Notes: a model not told the origin generated them from the letters alone. A stretch of DNA of 64,000 nt from Cyathus striatus (GCA_025738555.1 JAOVFP010000012.1:3224001-3288000); one strand, 5' to 3'; shown: positions 33,467-45,390, counted from the stretch's first letter. Translations and numbers: made by a program.

Positions 33467-34583
33467 TATTGTTTAACCCTCATTAGGATTCAAACCAAAA
33501 GGTTGCAAACTACAGGTACTTATCTCTCAAGTGGTTGTTTACAGTCTAATTTGTCCCTCTCTGAAATCCATTTATTCGATTACAACTTGATTATAACACA
33601 ACAGAAAAAGCACGAAATTTGAACTTATAAGCTATAAAGGGAGTATCTGATGACGACTCGGAATCGAGGATCCGAAAGCTGCATAACACTGCCATAATGG
33701 ATGCGGGGTTGTTTGTACATACTTAATGTGTATTTGCCCACAGCGTCTGGCACAAACAAAAAACGTCCATTGCTAATTCAACTCTTACTCAACTTCCAGA
33801 ATTCCAACTTTCAGTACCGTCCCACCTCATTCATAGTGTCTGGCTTTACCAACGCTTTGGATACAACTCGAACCACACTTGACTGTCCACACTTACTATC
33901 AACCCCCTTCACTGTGTTTGGTATTACCAACACTTTGAATCTGGTTAAGCCGTCATGCGTTACGTGTCAAGCTTTAAGCCTGTATCTTGTCAATATCAAT
34001 CTTACAAGCAGCCAAGGAGCCCTGATTAGTTGGGCTTGTATGAGCTTCCCAGCGTTATGCATAGCATTTAGGTGAGGTGTCATACGTGGCAGCTGTGGAT
34101 ATCTTCTAACCATTCTCGTCAGCAGTGTCTCTTAGCAGCTGACCTTCCCAACATCAAGGCAGCATAGACCATCTCGATTCTCCAGGGACAAAACAATCTC
34201 AGGCCTGTACCCATGCATGTGAAATCGAAAGCTAGCATTTTAAGGTATGGGGTCTTCAGCATCGCAGGCGGAGTGCGCCTAACCCTTCTCTTCCCATCAG
34301 CGGCTCGTCTGCCAGCAGACTTTTGTGTCTAGATGGGCTTCCCAGGGGCGTAGGCATTGTGCACGCATACCCTGAAGCTCGTCTCCCAACAGCTTCTCAC
34401 ACGCTCAGGTGTATGGGCTTCCCAACGTCTTGGTAGCATGGACAGGCATACCTGGAAGCTCCCACTGCATTCCACTCATCCAGCGACTGCCTTCCTATAC
34501 AATGATCTCCTGTACTACCTTGAAGCATATGTGCAAGTGTGTTCTTTACAATTATCTTATCGACATGCAACTTCCAGAGCTCT
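33467..34583. repeat. Right arm of second large inverted repeat (R1-containing)
   Basis: Inverted near-identical copy of 30206-31323, starting at the loop side with ATATTGTTTAACCCTCATTA and ending in CTTCCAGAGCTC. Only scattered single-base differences were seen. Confidence 0.9.
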
Positions 34584-35539
34584 ACACCTGGATGCCCAAC
34601 ACTTGGCCTATGGGACCTCTGGAGTCTGCACGAGTAAGGATACAAAACAAGCAACAGTGTATGTCTGCAAAACCTCCTCATGGATGTGACCCGGAATTTC
34701 AAAGGCAATGCAGATGGGAAGGCGGCACTCTGAATCAGCTCTCGACTGGGACTTGGAGATGGATTTGGAACTCAACCACCGAGCGTCAGGTTCCAATGCG
34801 ATATACAACAGGCAAATGTTTCCTCCTCACTTTGATTATTATGGATTCCACCCCTGCTTGCATGGATGAATGTCGCGTTGCCATTTTAGGAGGGGGGTGG
34901 GGGGGAGTCTCACTTCAACCACCGTTGGCTGAGGAGCTAGTGAGTTGGCTAGAGAAGGTTGAGTATGCGCAGCTGTGGAGGGTCATTGGAAGGATGGCAC
35001 CCATGTTGAAGGAGGTGCAAGCATGGTGTACGTATCGCTTGATGCCGAGATTATACTCATACTCGCATAGATGAAGAGCCCCGAATGAGGAGAGACGACC
35101 CGTCACGTTGGTGTTGGGAAGTTAGTTCGCAGTTCAACTGCCATTAGTTGAGGCGCTGGTGAATGGGCTGGGGAAGATCGAAGGTTGAGCATGTGCAGTT
35201 GAAGAGGCCGTTGGACTGTTACTTGTACAAAATTAAAAAAGAATGAAGAACTACCTGGAGGTTCTCCATAGCCTACCTAAGTCTGGTCCCTCCCCTTTGT
35301 CCCCACCTCAAGCTTAATCTCTTCCCCAAGCACATCCTTCAACCCCGCAAGCCTCCCCTACCCTTGCCTTCAAACAATATAGTCTCCCAATCAGCTTTAA
35401 AAGCCTTTGTCCTCTCCTCCCCATTTTGTCCTTCCATTTCACTTCAACTGCTGTTGATTGAGATGCTAGTGAGTTGGCCGGGGAGAGTCGAGTATGATCA
35501 TGCTTGAGGAGGTCGTTGGAGGGGGGTAGCTTGACAAAG
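34584..35539. repeat. Three diverged direct repeats of about 80 bp
   Basis: CACTTCAACCACCGTTGGCT near 34912, CAGTTCAACTGCCATTAGTT near 35128 and CACTTCAACTGCTGTTGATT near 35438 each continue into GAG.(T/C)GCTAGTGAGTTGGC-like sequence and a GAAG/GAGTCGAGTATG block. No gene is supported between them. The long plus frame running in from the inverted repeat is judged spurious. Confidence 0.6.
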
Positions 35540-36080
35540 TAGTCATGAGGGAGATGGGCAGGTGAAGGTGTTGCGTGTTGCAAAGAAGCTCACTGTTTGC
35601 ATGAAGGCGGGGTGGTAAACGATGACGCACATAAACAAAGTTGCTCCCCAACTCTAAATGACTTTTGTCAATCCCTTCTCAACAGCTTCAATGACTCTCA
35701 ATCCAGCCTCACCTACTGCAGCATTTTTTAGCCATGCTCCTACACTTCACTTGTAATGTTCCTGTTGGAGCGCGAGCCCAAATCTCACTCGCCGTACTTC
35801 TATACTTAGTGTCTGTTCATGTTTATGTGTCAAACATTGTCATCGAGTGAGTTCTGCGCTCGTATTCCTGATTTTAAACACTGAAAGATGTCTCAGGACC
35901 GTTACTTATGGTCACAACCATGCAAGAGTCGAAGCAGCATTCCTTGATGCGAGCTACTTACACCTGTTTTCAACCGTACTCTATGTGTAGCAGAAATGGT
36001 GGATCACGAGTAGTAGCGGTAAGCAATTACATCTCTCATGTTATTCCCCTCTGACAGTTGCTCTTCATGAAGGCTCTTTT
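35540..36080 (+). repeat. Diverged paralogue of 43670-45390
   Basis: Matches in the same order include AAGAAGC(T/A)CA, GACGC(A/G)CA then CAAAGTT, GCTC/GCCCAAATCTC(A/T)CTCGC, TGTCTGTTCATGTTT against CATCTGTTCATGTTT, GTAGCAGAAATGGTGGATC against GTAGAAATGGTGAATC, and TAGTAGCGGTAAGCAAT against TAGTAGTGGTAAACAAT. Fragmentary frames read AQISLAVLLYLVSVHV here and AQISLAVHLYLASVHVF in the other copy. Both are decayed, possibly from a transposon or a membrane-protein gene. Confidence 0.5.
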
Positions 36081-39000
36081 GTATAGTAGCTACACTTAAA
36101 AGCACAGCAAATAATATATAGTCATTTGAACACTATAGATATAGTGTTATGAGTGCGTTGAGGAGTGCCTTCTTCAACTCCATGACATTGTCTTGTCCAC
36201 TCCTCCTCGAGCCTCCATATCATCATCTCATCCTCCCAGTGTCACAACATCAACACCACTCAACCTCTACTCCCCCTGCAGAAATGGCGTCACCCCCGTC
36301 CCCTCTGCGTCATGATAACAAGGACCTTTGTTCCCTGATTCTCGTCCCACATGTTAACGGCCAAGTGTCATCTACTCCACATAGATGGCACACTCTCTCC
36401 TTCCTCTCTCCCTTCTCCCCATACACTTCTCATCCTTAAAACCACCACAGCCGCCATCTCGTCCCCACAAGCACAAGCATGAGCTCCATCCCCTACCTCC
36501 ACATCCCCCAACCTCAGTGTTCCACCACAACCTCAATGTCCCTCTCCTCACGTTCCAGCAGGTCGTCTAGTAAACGGCCAAGTCAAGCCGTCAAGCCTCC
36601 CTCGTCCAAAATCTCGTCTCGCCTACGATGGCTCAAGCCCTCTACCTCAAAACATTCCCCATTCATCCCATTGCACCTCCACCTCTCTCTGTCATCCTCC
36701 CCCCTCCCCCAGCTTCTCTCCCTGACACCAGCCACCTCCCGCATTTCCGTCCCGCCCCAACATTGTCTTGCCTATCATCAACACGACCGTTCGAACACAC
36801 ATCAACCCCCTCTCCTCCGCCTCATCCCTACATTCTCTTCCCTGCGCTTCTTCCTCCTGCTCTTCCTCATCCCCCTCCATTTCAGGGATAATATCCAGCA
36901 CAGTTTCATTGGCAAGTCCACACCGAGTTGGGGGCCAGTCCCACCTGTGCCGCCTCTTCCACCCTGCAAACCACAATATGGGTTTATTAAGGACACTCAC
37001 GTGTCTCTCCGCATACTCCAAAAGCCACTGTGAGCGATTATGCCGTCCAAGAGAAGGCGACAAATGTGCAGTACTTTTCTAAAACATTCCGTCAGCTACA
37101 TACTTTCAAAATGAAACGTGAAATAACCAACCTCAACAAACTCAGCGGCAACAATCTCAATGGCAGCACCATGGGTTGGGAGGGAGGGGGGCCGGACCTG
37201 GGCATGTCAACTCTCTTTCCCTCTCTCGTTCCCTGTCTCTATTATATGCATGTATTGCAGGCTGAAGAGGCAGCCTCTCCCTGTCTCTCTCGTGTTCTTG
37301 TTCTTGTTCTTTTTCGCGCTTGCATTGGTCGGGTGGCACACCCATGCTAACGGCCCTGTCCCTTACAATTCTCCACGTTGTTGCTATCAACTCGCAATTT
37401 TTATGTTCTTCTACAGAAAATCCACTCAGCGTCTAGGGTAGTATGGCTATGTATCTCTGGTTTCTGCCCTCGTGGATTGCATGTTCTTCGCTCTGTTATG
37501 GATGGATGTGGCCAGCGATAGTAAGCTTATTACCATCTCGCCTTTTTTGCGCTATTCTTACATACCTTCAAAGGTAGTCCTCTTAGTACGGTATCCTCAA
37601 AGTGTGTACGATACTTGCTCACCATTATATCGTCTATTATAGTTGTATGGTCTGCAGGCCTTAATGTTTCTTATCGGCGAAATATCGAACTGAGATTGCT
37701 AACAGGGCTGATAATACAAGTTTTCTATTTGCCATGGCAAGAATCTTTGACTTGATAAACAAATGTGTTGACTGTGCAATTAAATTATCTCGGGATTTTC
37801 TTCATATTCCTCTGCCTATCTATTATCACCCACGTATCTGTTTTGTGCCATAATGATTCCAAATGGATCTTTAAACCTGAAAATAGGATCCCCTGCATTC
37901 AATCTGAGGGGTATCAGATATACTTCACTGCATGTAAATTTGATCTCCTTATCCTTGTACTTGTATGGTATCTGACGCTGAAACAGTGTAAGTTGCAGCT
38001 GATACTTCCCTTCTACCACCACCACCTCTTCATCGTCATTTTGATACCTCGACCATACCAACTGCTGCCTGGTTTCCTTGTTCCCACCACCAACACCACC
38101 ACACTGTCTCACATCACCTTGCCTTCTATGATCACAGTGTCGCCTTCTCCCACCTCCTCCCACGACTACCCTTTCACCATGGCATCACCTTCTCTAACCA
38201 GACCACCACCTCGCCTCCTACCTCTGCCTTACCATCTCGCATCACCACCACGCCACCACTACCACCTCACGGCATAGCCGTCTCGCACTCCATTGCACCG
38301 TCTTTCTAAGCCATGTAGAGCCTCTCTTCCCTCATGACGAAGACAGCATTCGCCACTACCTCCATCAATGGCATATGGACACCATGTCTATCATACACCA
38401 CCACCACTATCACTACCACCACCTCCTCTTCCTCCATCCGCCCCGAACTTTGCCTCCCAGCTTGCTGCCAATGTGTTTACCAAGGAGCTAGGGATGAGGA
38501 TTGGGATGGGACTCATGTGGGCAGTGGGGTACATTGGGCTGGTGGCCTTGATGGGAGGACTTTTCTTTGTTTGTGGGTTGGACTACAGGGACACCGGCTA
38601 CAGAGATTGTTAGAACACAGAGGGAAGCTGATGGGAGAAGGGCTTTAGGAGGGGAGCAGGTATATCCAAGAGGTGCTTATTTTCATTCTCTCTCTGGATT
38701 GACACTAATGATTACTAGGACAAATCTATGGACTTAATTTATACCAACTGCCAACCTCTCCCTTTCACACAATCTCACACTACAAGATCTGTTCCCCTCC
38801 CATTCCCACCTCTCACAAAACAACAGCGATACTGATCTCTCCACCACCGCCGCGACACCCCTAGGCAGCGGCACACCTACTGGAAGCATCATCATCCGCC
38901 CGAGACTGCAGCAGTACCACCATCGCACGTCCTGTCTGGGATCCTCAGGTCAACCCTTCCCAACTCCCAGCGGTACCAGAATGCTACCATCCGCCCCACT

Positions 39001-39250
39001 GTCCCCACAGCCTGCCCCGATCTGCTCCCCATACCGCTCACCATTCAGCACATCCGACATCACATCACGCAGACGCTGCCGGCCCATATAGGCATGAAGA
39101 TGTTCATATAAGTCTCCAACTCCTCGCATATCTAAGCAAATACTGACACCATGTGTTGTTCCATCCTGCTGCTGCCCATCTCTGTGGGAGAGCTCCTCCC
39201 TCATCGGGGAAACAGCATGAGGTGGTGCCGACATTGATGTCCCCTGTGCG
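36081..39250. other. Pyrimidine-rich block with competing Pro/Ser/His-rich frames
   Basis: The plus strand is strongly C/T-rich (CACCACCACCTC-like runs), which produces long open frames on both strands. Plus-strand candidates are 36479-37033 (Ser/Pro-rich, 184 codons) and 38368-38613, which ends in a plausible membrane segment (MGLMWAVGYIGLVALMGGLF). Minus-strand candidates are 39234-38950 and 38163-37816. None shows a known domain and no clean exon chain was found. Simple-sequence character best explains most of them, but one weak gene may be hidden here. Confidence 0.4.
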
Positions 39251-40039
39251 GAAAGGAATAAAGGAAGGCGGGTTCACCCCGTGGAAGTTTGGTTTGGGGG
39301 GTGTGGCGAGGGGGAAGGGGCACGCTTCAACTTCAGCTGCATCGAGTAGTCATGTGTGGGGTTGTCTATGAGTGGGATCGTAGTCGTCAGCTTGGGATGG
39401 GATGCGTTGGGGTGCGTTCCAACTACCCACAATACGAACGAGGCGGCTGTTATTCTCTGGTATTGATCTCAGTTATGCTGGTTGAGCATGCATTCACGCT
39501 ACATACACGAGTCTCTTTTGGATTGAAGTATGACACTGTACATTCCTCTGGTTCTCGTGCTTGACTGTGCACGATGCTTCAATCCTGCCCAGTGTGACCG
39601 TTGTAGTTGTGCAGGGACATGATGGATGCCAATGACAGTGTCGCATATCAGATTGCTTGAAGATGGACCTAGCAGCTGGTGGCCAACACCTCGAAATCTT
39701 ACAGGTGTCCATGGTTTCTTGGGAACGGCTGGGTGTGGGCACAGGTGGATTGAAGAGTTTCCCATTATAGCAAAGCCTCTCAATGCAATCTTACATGATA
39801 TTTCTATATGAACGAACATGTTATCCACCTTAGAGGATTTTTTTTGACTCTGTAGTGTATTATTGATAACGAGTCAAGTTTGTGTGTATGCATGTGGCTT
39901 GATTTTCTAATTTGATTAATGATGTAGGTGTATCTTATTAACACAAGTCACATTGGCAGCCTTGTAACAAAGTTGTTTGTTTAATGGGTTCGATTCCCGC
40001 TACCAGTATGATTAACTGGCGGACCTTTCCACTTTAGTA
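39251..40039. other. Intergenic region
   Basis: No recognisable gene. The minus frame at 39828-39499 lacks any known motif. GGTTCGATTCC at 39987-39997 looks like an RNA polymerase III B box, but no matching A box or tRNA fold was found upstream. Confidence 0.4.
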
Positions 40040-40370
40040 GTTTTTACTAGTCGGTAGCCCATGCACCTGCACGGGTGTTAAAAATGATATCCAATTTTGG
40101 CTCTTACCATCGCCAACATTTCTCATTTTATCAATGTCAGTCTGCTGTAAAGTTCTCTTGAACCTTTGGTGAAGAGTGTCAATAGCCCGCGTACAGGAGG
40201 CTGTCTTATTCTCGCTGAATTTCTCATTTCATCAATTTCAGTTTGCAGAAAAGTTCTCCTGAACCTCGGTGAAGAGTGTTGATAGCCTGTGCACCGGAGG
40301 CTAAGTGCTAGGAAAGATGCACGGTACACGCTGGATAGCCTGTGCATCTGCAAGGGCCTTGAAAATGATA
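40040..40370. repeat. 103-bp degenerate tandem repeat
   Basis: TTTCTCATTTTATCAATGTC...GTTCTCTTGAACC near 40118 and TTTCTCATTTCATCAATTTC...GTTCTCCTGAACC near 40221, flanked by GTAGCCCATGCACCTGCAC near 40055 and GATAGCCTGTGCATCTGCA near 40335. Confidence 0.75.
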
Positions 40371-40439
40371 GTCTGTCTACTTGTTTTGCCACTTTCACAA
40401 ACATATTTGGCTCCATTTGTTGCTTTTTATCTCACTCGG

Positions 40440-40995
40440 TCTGCCATATTTGGCTCAGTTTACCACATTTTGCATTTGCCTCAATTTGGCAAAGGTGGCG
40501 AAACTGGCAAATTGAGCCAAATTGAGCCAAATGTGGCAAATGTAAGAAGTGGCATTTAAGTTATAAATTGAGAAAATTGAACCAAATAAGGCTAACAATT
40601 GAGGTAAATGGTTCCAAACGGCTGTTTATGATTTTGGCAAAGGTGGTAAAAGTGGCATACTTATTGAGCCAAATGTGGCAAATGTAGGTAAAAGGTGGCA
40701 TTTATGAATTTGGCAAATGTGTCGAAACTGGCAACCTGAGCCAAACTGAGCCAAATGTGGCAAATGTAAGTGAAAGTGGAATTTAAGTTATGAATTGAGA
40801 ACATTGAACCAAATGCGGCTAATAGTAACAATTGAGGTAAATGGTTCCAAATGGCTGTTTATGAATTTGGCAAAGGTGGTAAAAGCGGCATATGTATTGA
40901 GCCAAATGTGGTAAAATGAGTCAAATGCTGCAAATGTAATGTGGCAAATGTAGGTAAAAGGTGGCATTTATGAATTTGGCAAAGGTGTCGAAAGT
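40440..40995. repeat. GAGCCAAAT-type array, cluster 1
   Basis: Recurrent TTGAGCCAAATGTGGCAAAT, TTTGGCAAAGGTGGTAAAAG and AATGGTTCCAAA(C/T)GGCTG units in two higher-order copies of about 270 bp. A short piece reappears at 42065-42120 beyond the island, suggesting the island interrupts the array. A related, larger cluster lies at 47640-49195. Confidence 0.8.
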
Positions 40996-40999
40996 GGTA

Positions 41000-42060
41000 A
41001 TACGCCTAGCGTACTTCTACCTATTATAAAAACATTATTTCTATATTCTACGCACTACTTACAAACGGTATAATATACATGGGTTGTATTTAGTAGCTAA
41101 GGTAGAGGTCCCGGACCGTTAGCTAGCGTGGGAACGATTCGCGCTAATAAGGGACATAACTAGCCTAAGTAGGAAAGCGTCTAAGAATAGAAACACCAAC
41201 GTCAGAGTTTATTCTCGACATCGGTGGGAAATAGTTACCAGTAAGGCCAGAGATCGAGCTAAGCGCGCGTCTATTCTAATAATAGATTATCGAAGCCATG
41301 TTATTGCGGCATAGGAAAAGACATGAGAACTAGACTCACGGCAAATGCCACTATCTAACCACACTGTACCAGTGCTGTGCATCAGCACGCCATAGGCGCC
41401 TGGATAGGCCTGAGACCCGGCATTCCCGGCCAGCTTATTCAGTGTTTCCCATTTCCACGCGTCAAAGCGTGCGGCATCATGCCTTCATATGGAGCGTCTC
41501 ACCTGCAGATATGGCTTATTGTACTTCGCTATCTTTCCATATGGACGCATTCTTGGCGCTCGTATGTTTGGTATATTCGTGATTTACTCTGGTCCATCCC
41601 AGACGCCTGTCTCCAGTCTAAAAGTCTACTTTACAGCTTAGCTGATGTGTAATTACTGCTTTGGTATTAACTATATAGTTTCTCTTAGCTGTGTTCTGTA
41701 AGATATTTAATAGGTAGATTTGTGTAGTAGAAGGGCAGTCTCCTGTGCCCCGAGAAATACCATCTAGCGTCATGCTTTAGTATTTGTGTGAGCTTTGAGA
41801 TTCTAAGTGCAACGTGAAGTGAGAAGTCATAAGCCTGTGCTAAGTCTGAGATTAAGGAATGCGCATCAAAATGCACATCAAAGCGTTCGCTAAGCTGTTT
41901 CCCTTCGTGAACGTCGGTCTCTGACACCTCCCCTTTTATTTTACTTTGCCTGGAAGCATTTTGCATCCGAGTCTTACCCACCGAGCACCTTCTTAGTGAG
42001 TGTACGTGGTGTGAGTGAAATTACATATATTTTAATTTATACTACGTTGCGCTAAACTAG
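41000..42060. other. Compositionally distinct island interrupting the array
   Basis: This block is rich in CTA/TAG and TA steps (CTAGCGTGGG, GCTAAGCGCGCG, TATTAAATATC) unlike the flanks and is bordered on both sides by GAGCCAAAT units. The minus frame 41981-41685 (98 codons: SDLAQAYDFSLHVALRISKL, HDARWYFSGHRRLPFYYTNL) looks protein-like but I do not recognise it; a plus frame at 41377-41652 is also open. It may be a fragment of an inserted retroelement or foreign DNA. No terminal repeats were found. Confidence 0.4.
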
Positions 42061-42164
42061 GTACTTTAGTGGCAAATTGAGCCAAATGCTGCAATTGGAA
42101 TGTGGCAAATGTAAACAAAAGTGTGACAACAAACAATAAACAAAATGTTACAGCCAAACTCACG

Positions 42165-43080
42165 AGGGACCTCAAGTGGGGGTCGTATCAAGTGGAGTTG
42201 TATTCTTTGTTTGCCTACAGCATCTAGCACAAATACAAAATGTCCATCGATATACTCAACAATAACATCTATGCATCTCATTAATTCATTCAGATTCATA
42301 GTGTCTGGTTTTACCAATGCTTTCAATCTGGTTAAGCCGTCAAGCTTTCAAGTTCTGCATGTCATTGATATGGTATTCATTGTCTATACATACGACTCCG
42401 GCTTGTACGAGCTTCCCAGCATCATGGATATCGTCTAGGTGCATAGGCTTCCGAGCATCATAGGCAGTGTGTACGCATACCTCAAAGCTCGACTTGTGAT
42501 AGATTCTTGTGTTCACATGTATAGAATTCTCAAGAATGCCCCATGAACATCTTTTGACCATCTCCAGGAACAAAACAACCTCAGGCCTGCCCACATGCAT
42601 CTGTAATCGAAAGTTGGCATCTTAAGGTATGTGGTCTTCAACATCGCAGGGCTGAGTGCATCTAAGCCCTCTCTTTCCATTAGCCACTTGTTTGCTAGCA
42701 GACTTTTGTGTCTCAATGCATGGGCTTCCCAGCAGCATAGGCATCATACATGCATAGCCCAAAGCTCGTCTCCCAGCAGGTTCTCGCATGCTCAGATGTA
42801 CAGGCTTCCCAACGTCTTGGATATCATACAAGCTTACCCGGAAGCTCCCACCGCATTCCGCTCATCCAGCATAACTTTGCCACTGTCTTGTATAATGATC
42901 TAGTCTAGTTGTACAGCAAACCTCCTGTGCCACATTGAAGCATGCGTGCAAGAGTGTTCATTGCGATTATGTGGGCTCCTTATCGACACACAACCTCCAG
43001 GGCTCGCACTGGCATAGAGCTGGAAATGGACAGTGTGCCACTACATGTATGTTGGTATAAACTACACACATGAGAAGAGC
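42165..43080 (+). repeat. R1 repeat copy
   Basis: Collinear with the right arm at 33720-34583 and extending past it: GCCTACAGCATCTAGCACAA, ATAGTGTCTGGTTTTACCAA, CTGGTTAAGCCGTCAAGC, then CGCAGGGCTGAGTGCATC, AAGCTCGTCTCCCAGCAG, CTTCCCAACGTCTTGG, and finally GCTGGAAATGGACAGTGTG and GTTGGTATAAACTACACAC. The last two strings are also in the left arm near 30135-30190. It is diverged from the arms. Confidence 0.7.
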
Positions 43081-43319
43081 CTACAATGATAACAACTGGG
43101 GAGATTGGTTTAGGTAGCAGATGTTGGATGGCCTCCGACACCCGTAGTGGGAGCACGGCGTCGGCTATAACACCTACTGAGCCTTCATAACACCTTTTTC
43201 AGTAGCTCGTGTTTCGGGATTAGAAACGATTGCACTGGGACATTAGCCGCTCATGTGAACGATGTCATGACTGGTAGGTAGCAATAGGGTGTCTGACACT
43301 CGTTTCATCGTCGCCTTAT
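43081..43319. other. Unassigned sequence between repeats
   Basis: No coding or repeat signal recognised. Confidence 0.3.
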
Positions 43320-43560
43320 GCTCATTTCCTGGTGTGTTCATCTTTCATGAAATACGCTAGAGTCGAGGTCATCTGTATTGCGTATGGTGCCTTACCTGCC
43401 CACCCTGCGATGTCCTGATGGATGCAACCCAGTTTTGCTTACTGTGTGACACGGTGGCAGTCGATTTCTTGTATTCGAAATTTATTTCACCCGCTGAAGA
43501 AAATCTGATGAAGGGGTATGTATTAGTGGTTGCTTGCGTGAATACCTGCTGACCTGTTAA
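43320..43560 (+). pseudogene. Cys-rich fragment, paralogue of 6931-7165
   Basis: One plus frame reads RGHLYCVWCLTCPPCDVLMD, then QFCLLCDTVAVDFLY and SPAEENLMKG. Paired cysteines (C..C) recur at short intervals. The copy at 6931-7165 is its inverted, diverged relative. No complete gene surrounds it. It may derive from a CxC-type cysteine cluster of a KDZ element, but that is a guess. Confidence 0.35.
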
Positions 43561-43669
43561 TGTAGATGCCACATCTACTTTTCATGTAGTGCCAACAACG
43601 GCGATCTAGTGGAACATCTGCTTTCCAAATGGTTGGAGGACTGAGATTGCTCTTGCAAAGAGTCTGCAA

Positions 43670-44295
43670 CTGCCTGGTGAAGGTCCTGTGTCGAAAGAAG
43701 CACAATGTTTGTTGGAGAAAGGCTTGAACAACAATGACGCGCACATACAAAGTTCATCGGGCTCTCGGGCGCAACGTGCTAACTTTCTCTGTAACTGTGA
43801 CCTCCAATGCTTTACTACTTTCTCCTCCAATGACTGCAATCATGTTCTCCTGCTTTGCCACCCAGTGTGTTTGTAGTCGCACTTCACGTGTGGTGCGCCA
43901 GTACCTGGCAGCCATCGAGATCTGCATGCCAATCACTGTCATCAAGTATGTTCTTTCTTTTTCTCTTTTTCTCTTTTTCTCTTTGTAGTAACCCATTTCA
44001 TGTGTAAGGTCTGTTTGCTACTGACATGGCCACATTGCCATGAAAGTGTCCCTTCTTGATAGCCAGTATGGCCATTTCAGCACAATTCGAATCTACGTGT
44101 GATGGTGTTGAAGTGAGTCTCTATTGAGCCTTCTTTTAACTACCGCTGACTTGGATCTAGAGCCATTTCTTCCTAGGTCTTGTTAGCTGAACATTAAACA
44201 AAACAATGTCATTACATGGTAGTAGTATATAGTGTTACTACATATATCTAACTCTTTTTGTGTTTTTTGTTTTGTTTTTGTTTCTCTTTCTACAG
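43670..44295 (+). repeat. Decayed paralogue of 35540-36080, first part
   Basis: Begins with GGTCCTGTGTCGAAAGAAGC and AATGACGCGCACATACAAAG, matching 35560-35640. A pyrimidine run (CTTTTTCTCTTTTTCTC, 43948-43985) ends in TTTGTAG and looks like a 3' splice region following IEICMPITVIK. A second run (44247-44295) precedes the candidate exon at 44296. The upstream exons of a gene may be here, but frames do not link cleanly. Confidence 0.4.
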
Positions 44296-44741
44296 CTTGC
44301 GCAGATGGCTCTGGCAAACATTATTCAGCAGTACACGAGCCGCCACTGCTTCATTTACAGCACTGGCGTTGTATTCCTTCTGTGCATCCAAGTCAGTTTT
44401 TTGTATGATACTCTTTCACAATCGTCGCCAATATTCTCTTCTTGTAGGATTGTGATGACAGGCGAAACTTGGTGATGAATTTAAGAGAGTATGGACTTAG
44501 TGTCGATGTGGTGTCCACTGTTAAACAGCGGGTACCAGCGGCGGAGGATGGGCAAACATGGAACAAGAGTGGGAGCTCAAGTTCACGGCCTGGGCCAATC
44601 GAGTTTTTGTATTGCAGACCTAGGGAAAGGGAGGTAGTGAATGACCTGGAGAGGAGTGGGGATAGGGGACGGAGATGCTTGTTAGCCTTGTTTCATCCAG
44701 TTTGTCGAGGAGTCAGATGGGGAATATTGGGGCTTATTTGA
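44296..44741 (+). CDS. Two-exon candidate coding segment (5' partial), function unknown
   Basis: Exons 44296-44391 and 44448-44741 join in phase 0 through a 56-nt GT..AG intron and give 129 codons up to a stop. The start exon reads LAQMALANIIQQYTSRHCFI and YSTGVVFLLCIQ, then DCDDRRNLVMNLREYGLSVD and an Arg-rich tail. The upstream acceptor is preceded by a long pyrimidine tract ending CTACAG, a strong splice-site look. No initiator exon was placed and no family is recognised. It may be part of the same decayed family as 35540-36080. Confidence 0.4.
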
Positions 44742-45079
44742 GGTTCATTGTTCCTCCCTTTCTCACTTTTTTCATGATCTGATAATGATATAGACCATGA
44801 AGTCACTCCCACGCTCCCTCCCACACAGATGAGCAACAGGAAGTAATTGACGTGGCACCGATGGCTGCTCCGCCATTCATGCCAGCAGTTGCAATGCCAA
44901 TCAGAGTCCGCACATTTTCTTTTCTTTTCTTGTAGCACTCGGCGACTACTGAACCTGTCAGGCCGGTGCTCTGCTCGCCACGCGTGAGTAGGGCCCTCGA
45001 TTCCCCATATGAGAGGAGCCTACAATGATGCCTTACCAGTCACAACATCTTTAAGCAATGCCATTGTTCTTCGCTTGCA

Positions 45080-45390
45080 ACGTACCTGAAGGAGCTAGTG
45101 CTCAAATCTCTCTCGCTGTGCATTTGTACTTGGCATCTGTTCATGTTTTCATACCTGTCGCCATTATTGAGTCAGCTCTGCACTTATTTTTCTGTTTGTG
45201 AATGCTCAATGACCTTACGTCCCAGGGCCATTACATATGGTCGCAGTTACGCAGGAGTAGAAGTAGCGTTCCTGGATGCAGGGTGTTCTCATATATTTTC
45301 GGCCGTAATCTATGTGTAGAAATGGTGAATCGTGCATAGTAGTGGTAAACAATAAATTTTCACATTATTTTCTTTCTGATGACCATTCTA
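45080..45390 (+). repeat. Decayed paralogue of 35740-36060, second part
   Basis: CTCAAATCTCTCTCGCTGTG, CATCTGTTCATGTTTTCATA, CGCAG(G)AGTAGAAGTAGCGTTC and GTAGAAATGGTGAATCG correspond in order to 35770-36010. Confidence 0.55.

Noticed and set aside
30714..34075. A conserved 124-residue protein encoded twice
   Set aside because: The two copies are identical only because of the recent inverted repeat; diverged R1 copies elsewhere carry stops and frame changes, so no coding constraint is visible.
34409..35074. A 221-codon plus frame starting in the inverted repeat
   Set aside because: It crosses from R1 repeat into unrelated sequence with no conserved motif; its openness appears to be chance.
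39960..40010. A tRNA gene suggested by GGGTTCGATTCCCGCT
   Set aside because: No A box at proper spacing and no 5' strand pairing with the CTACCAG-like 3' end were found.
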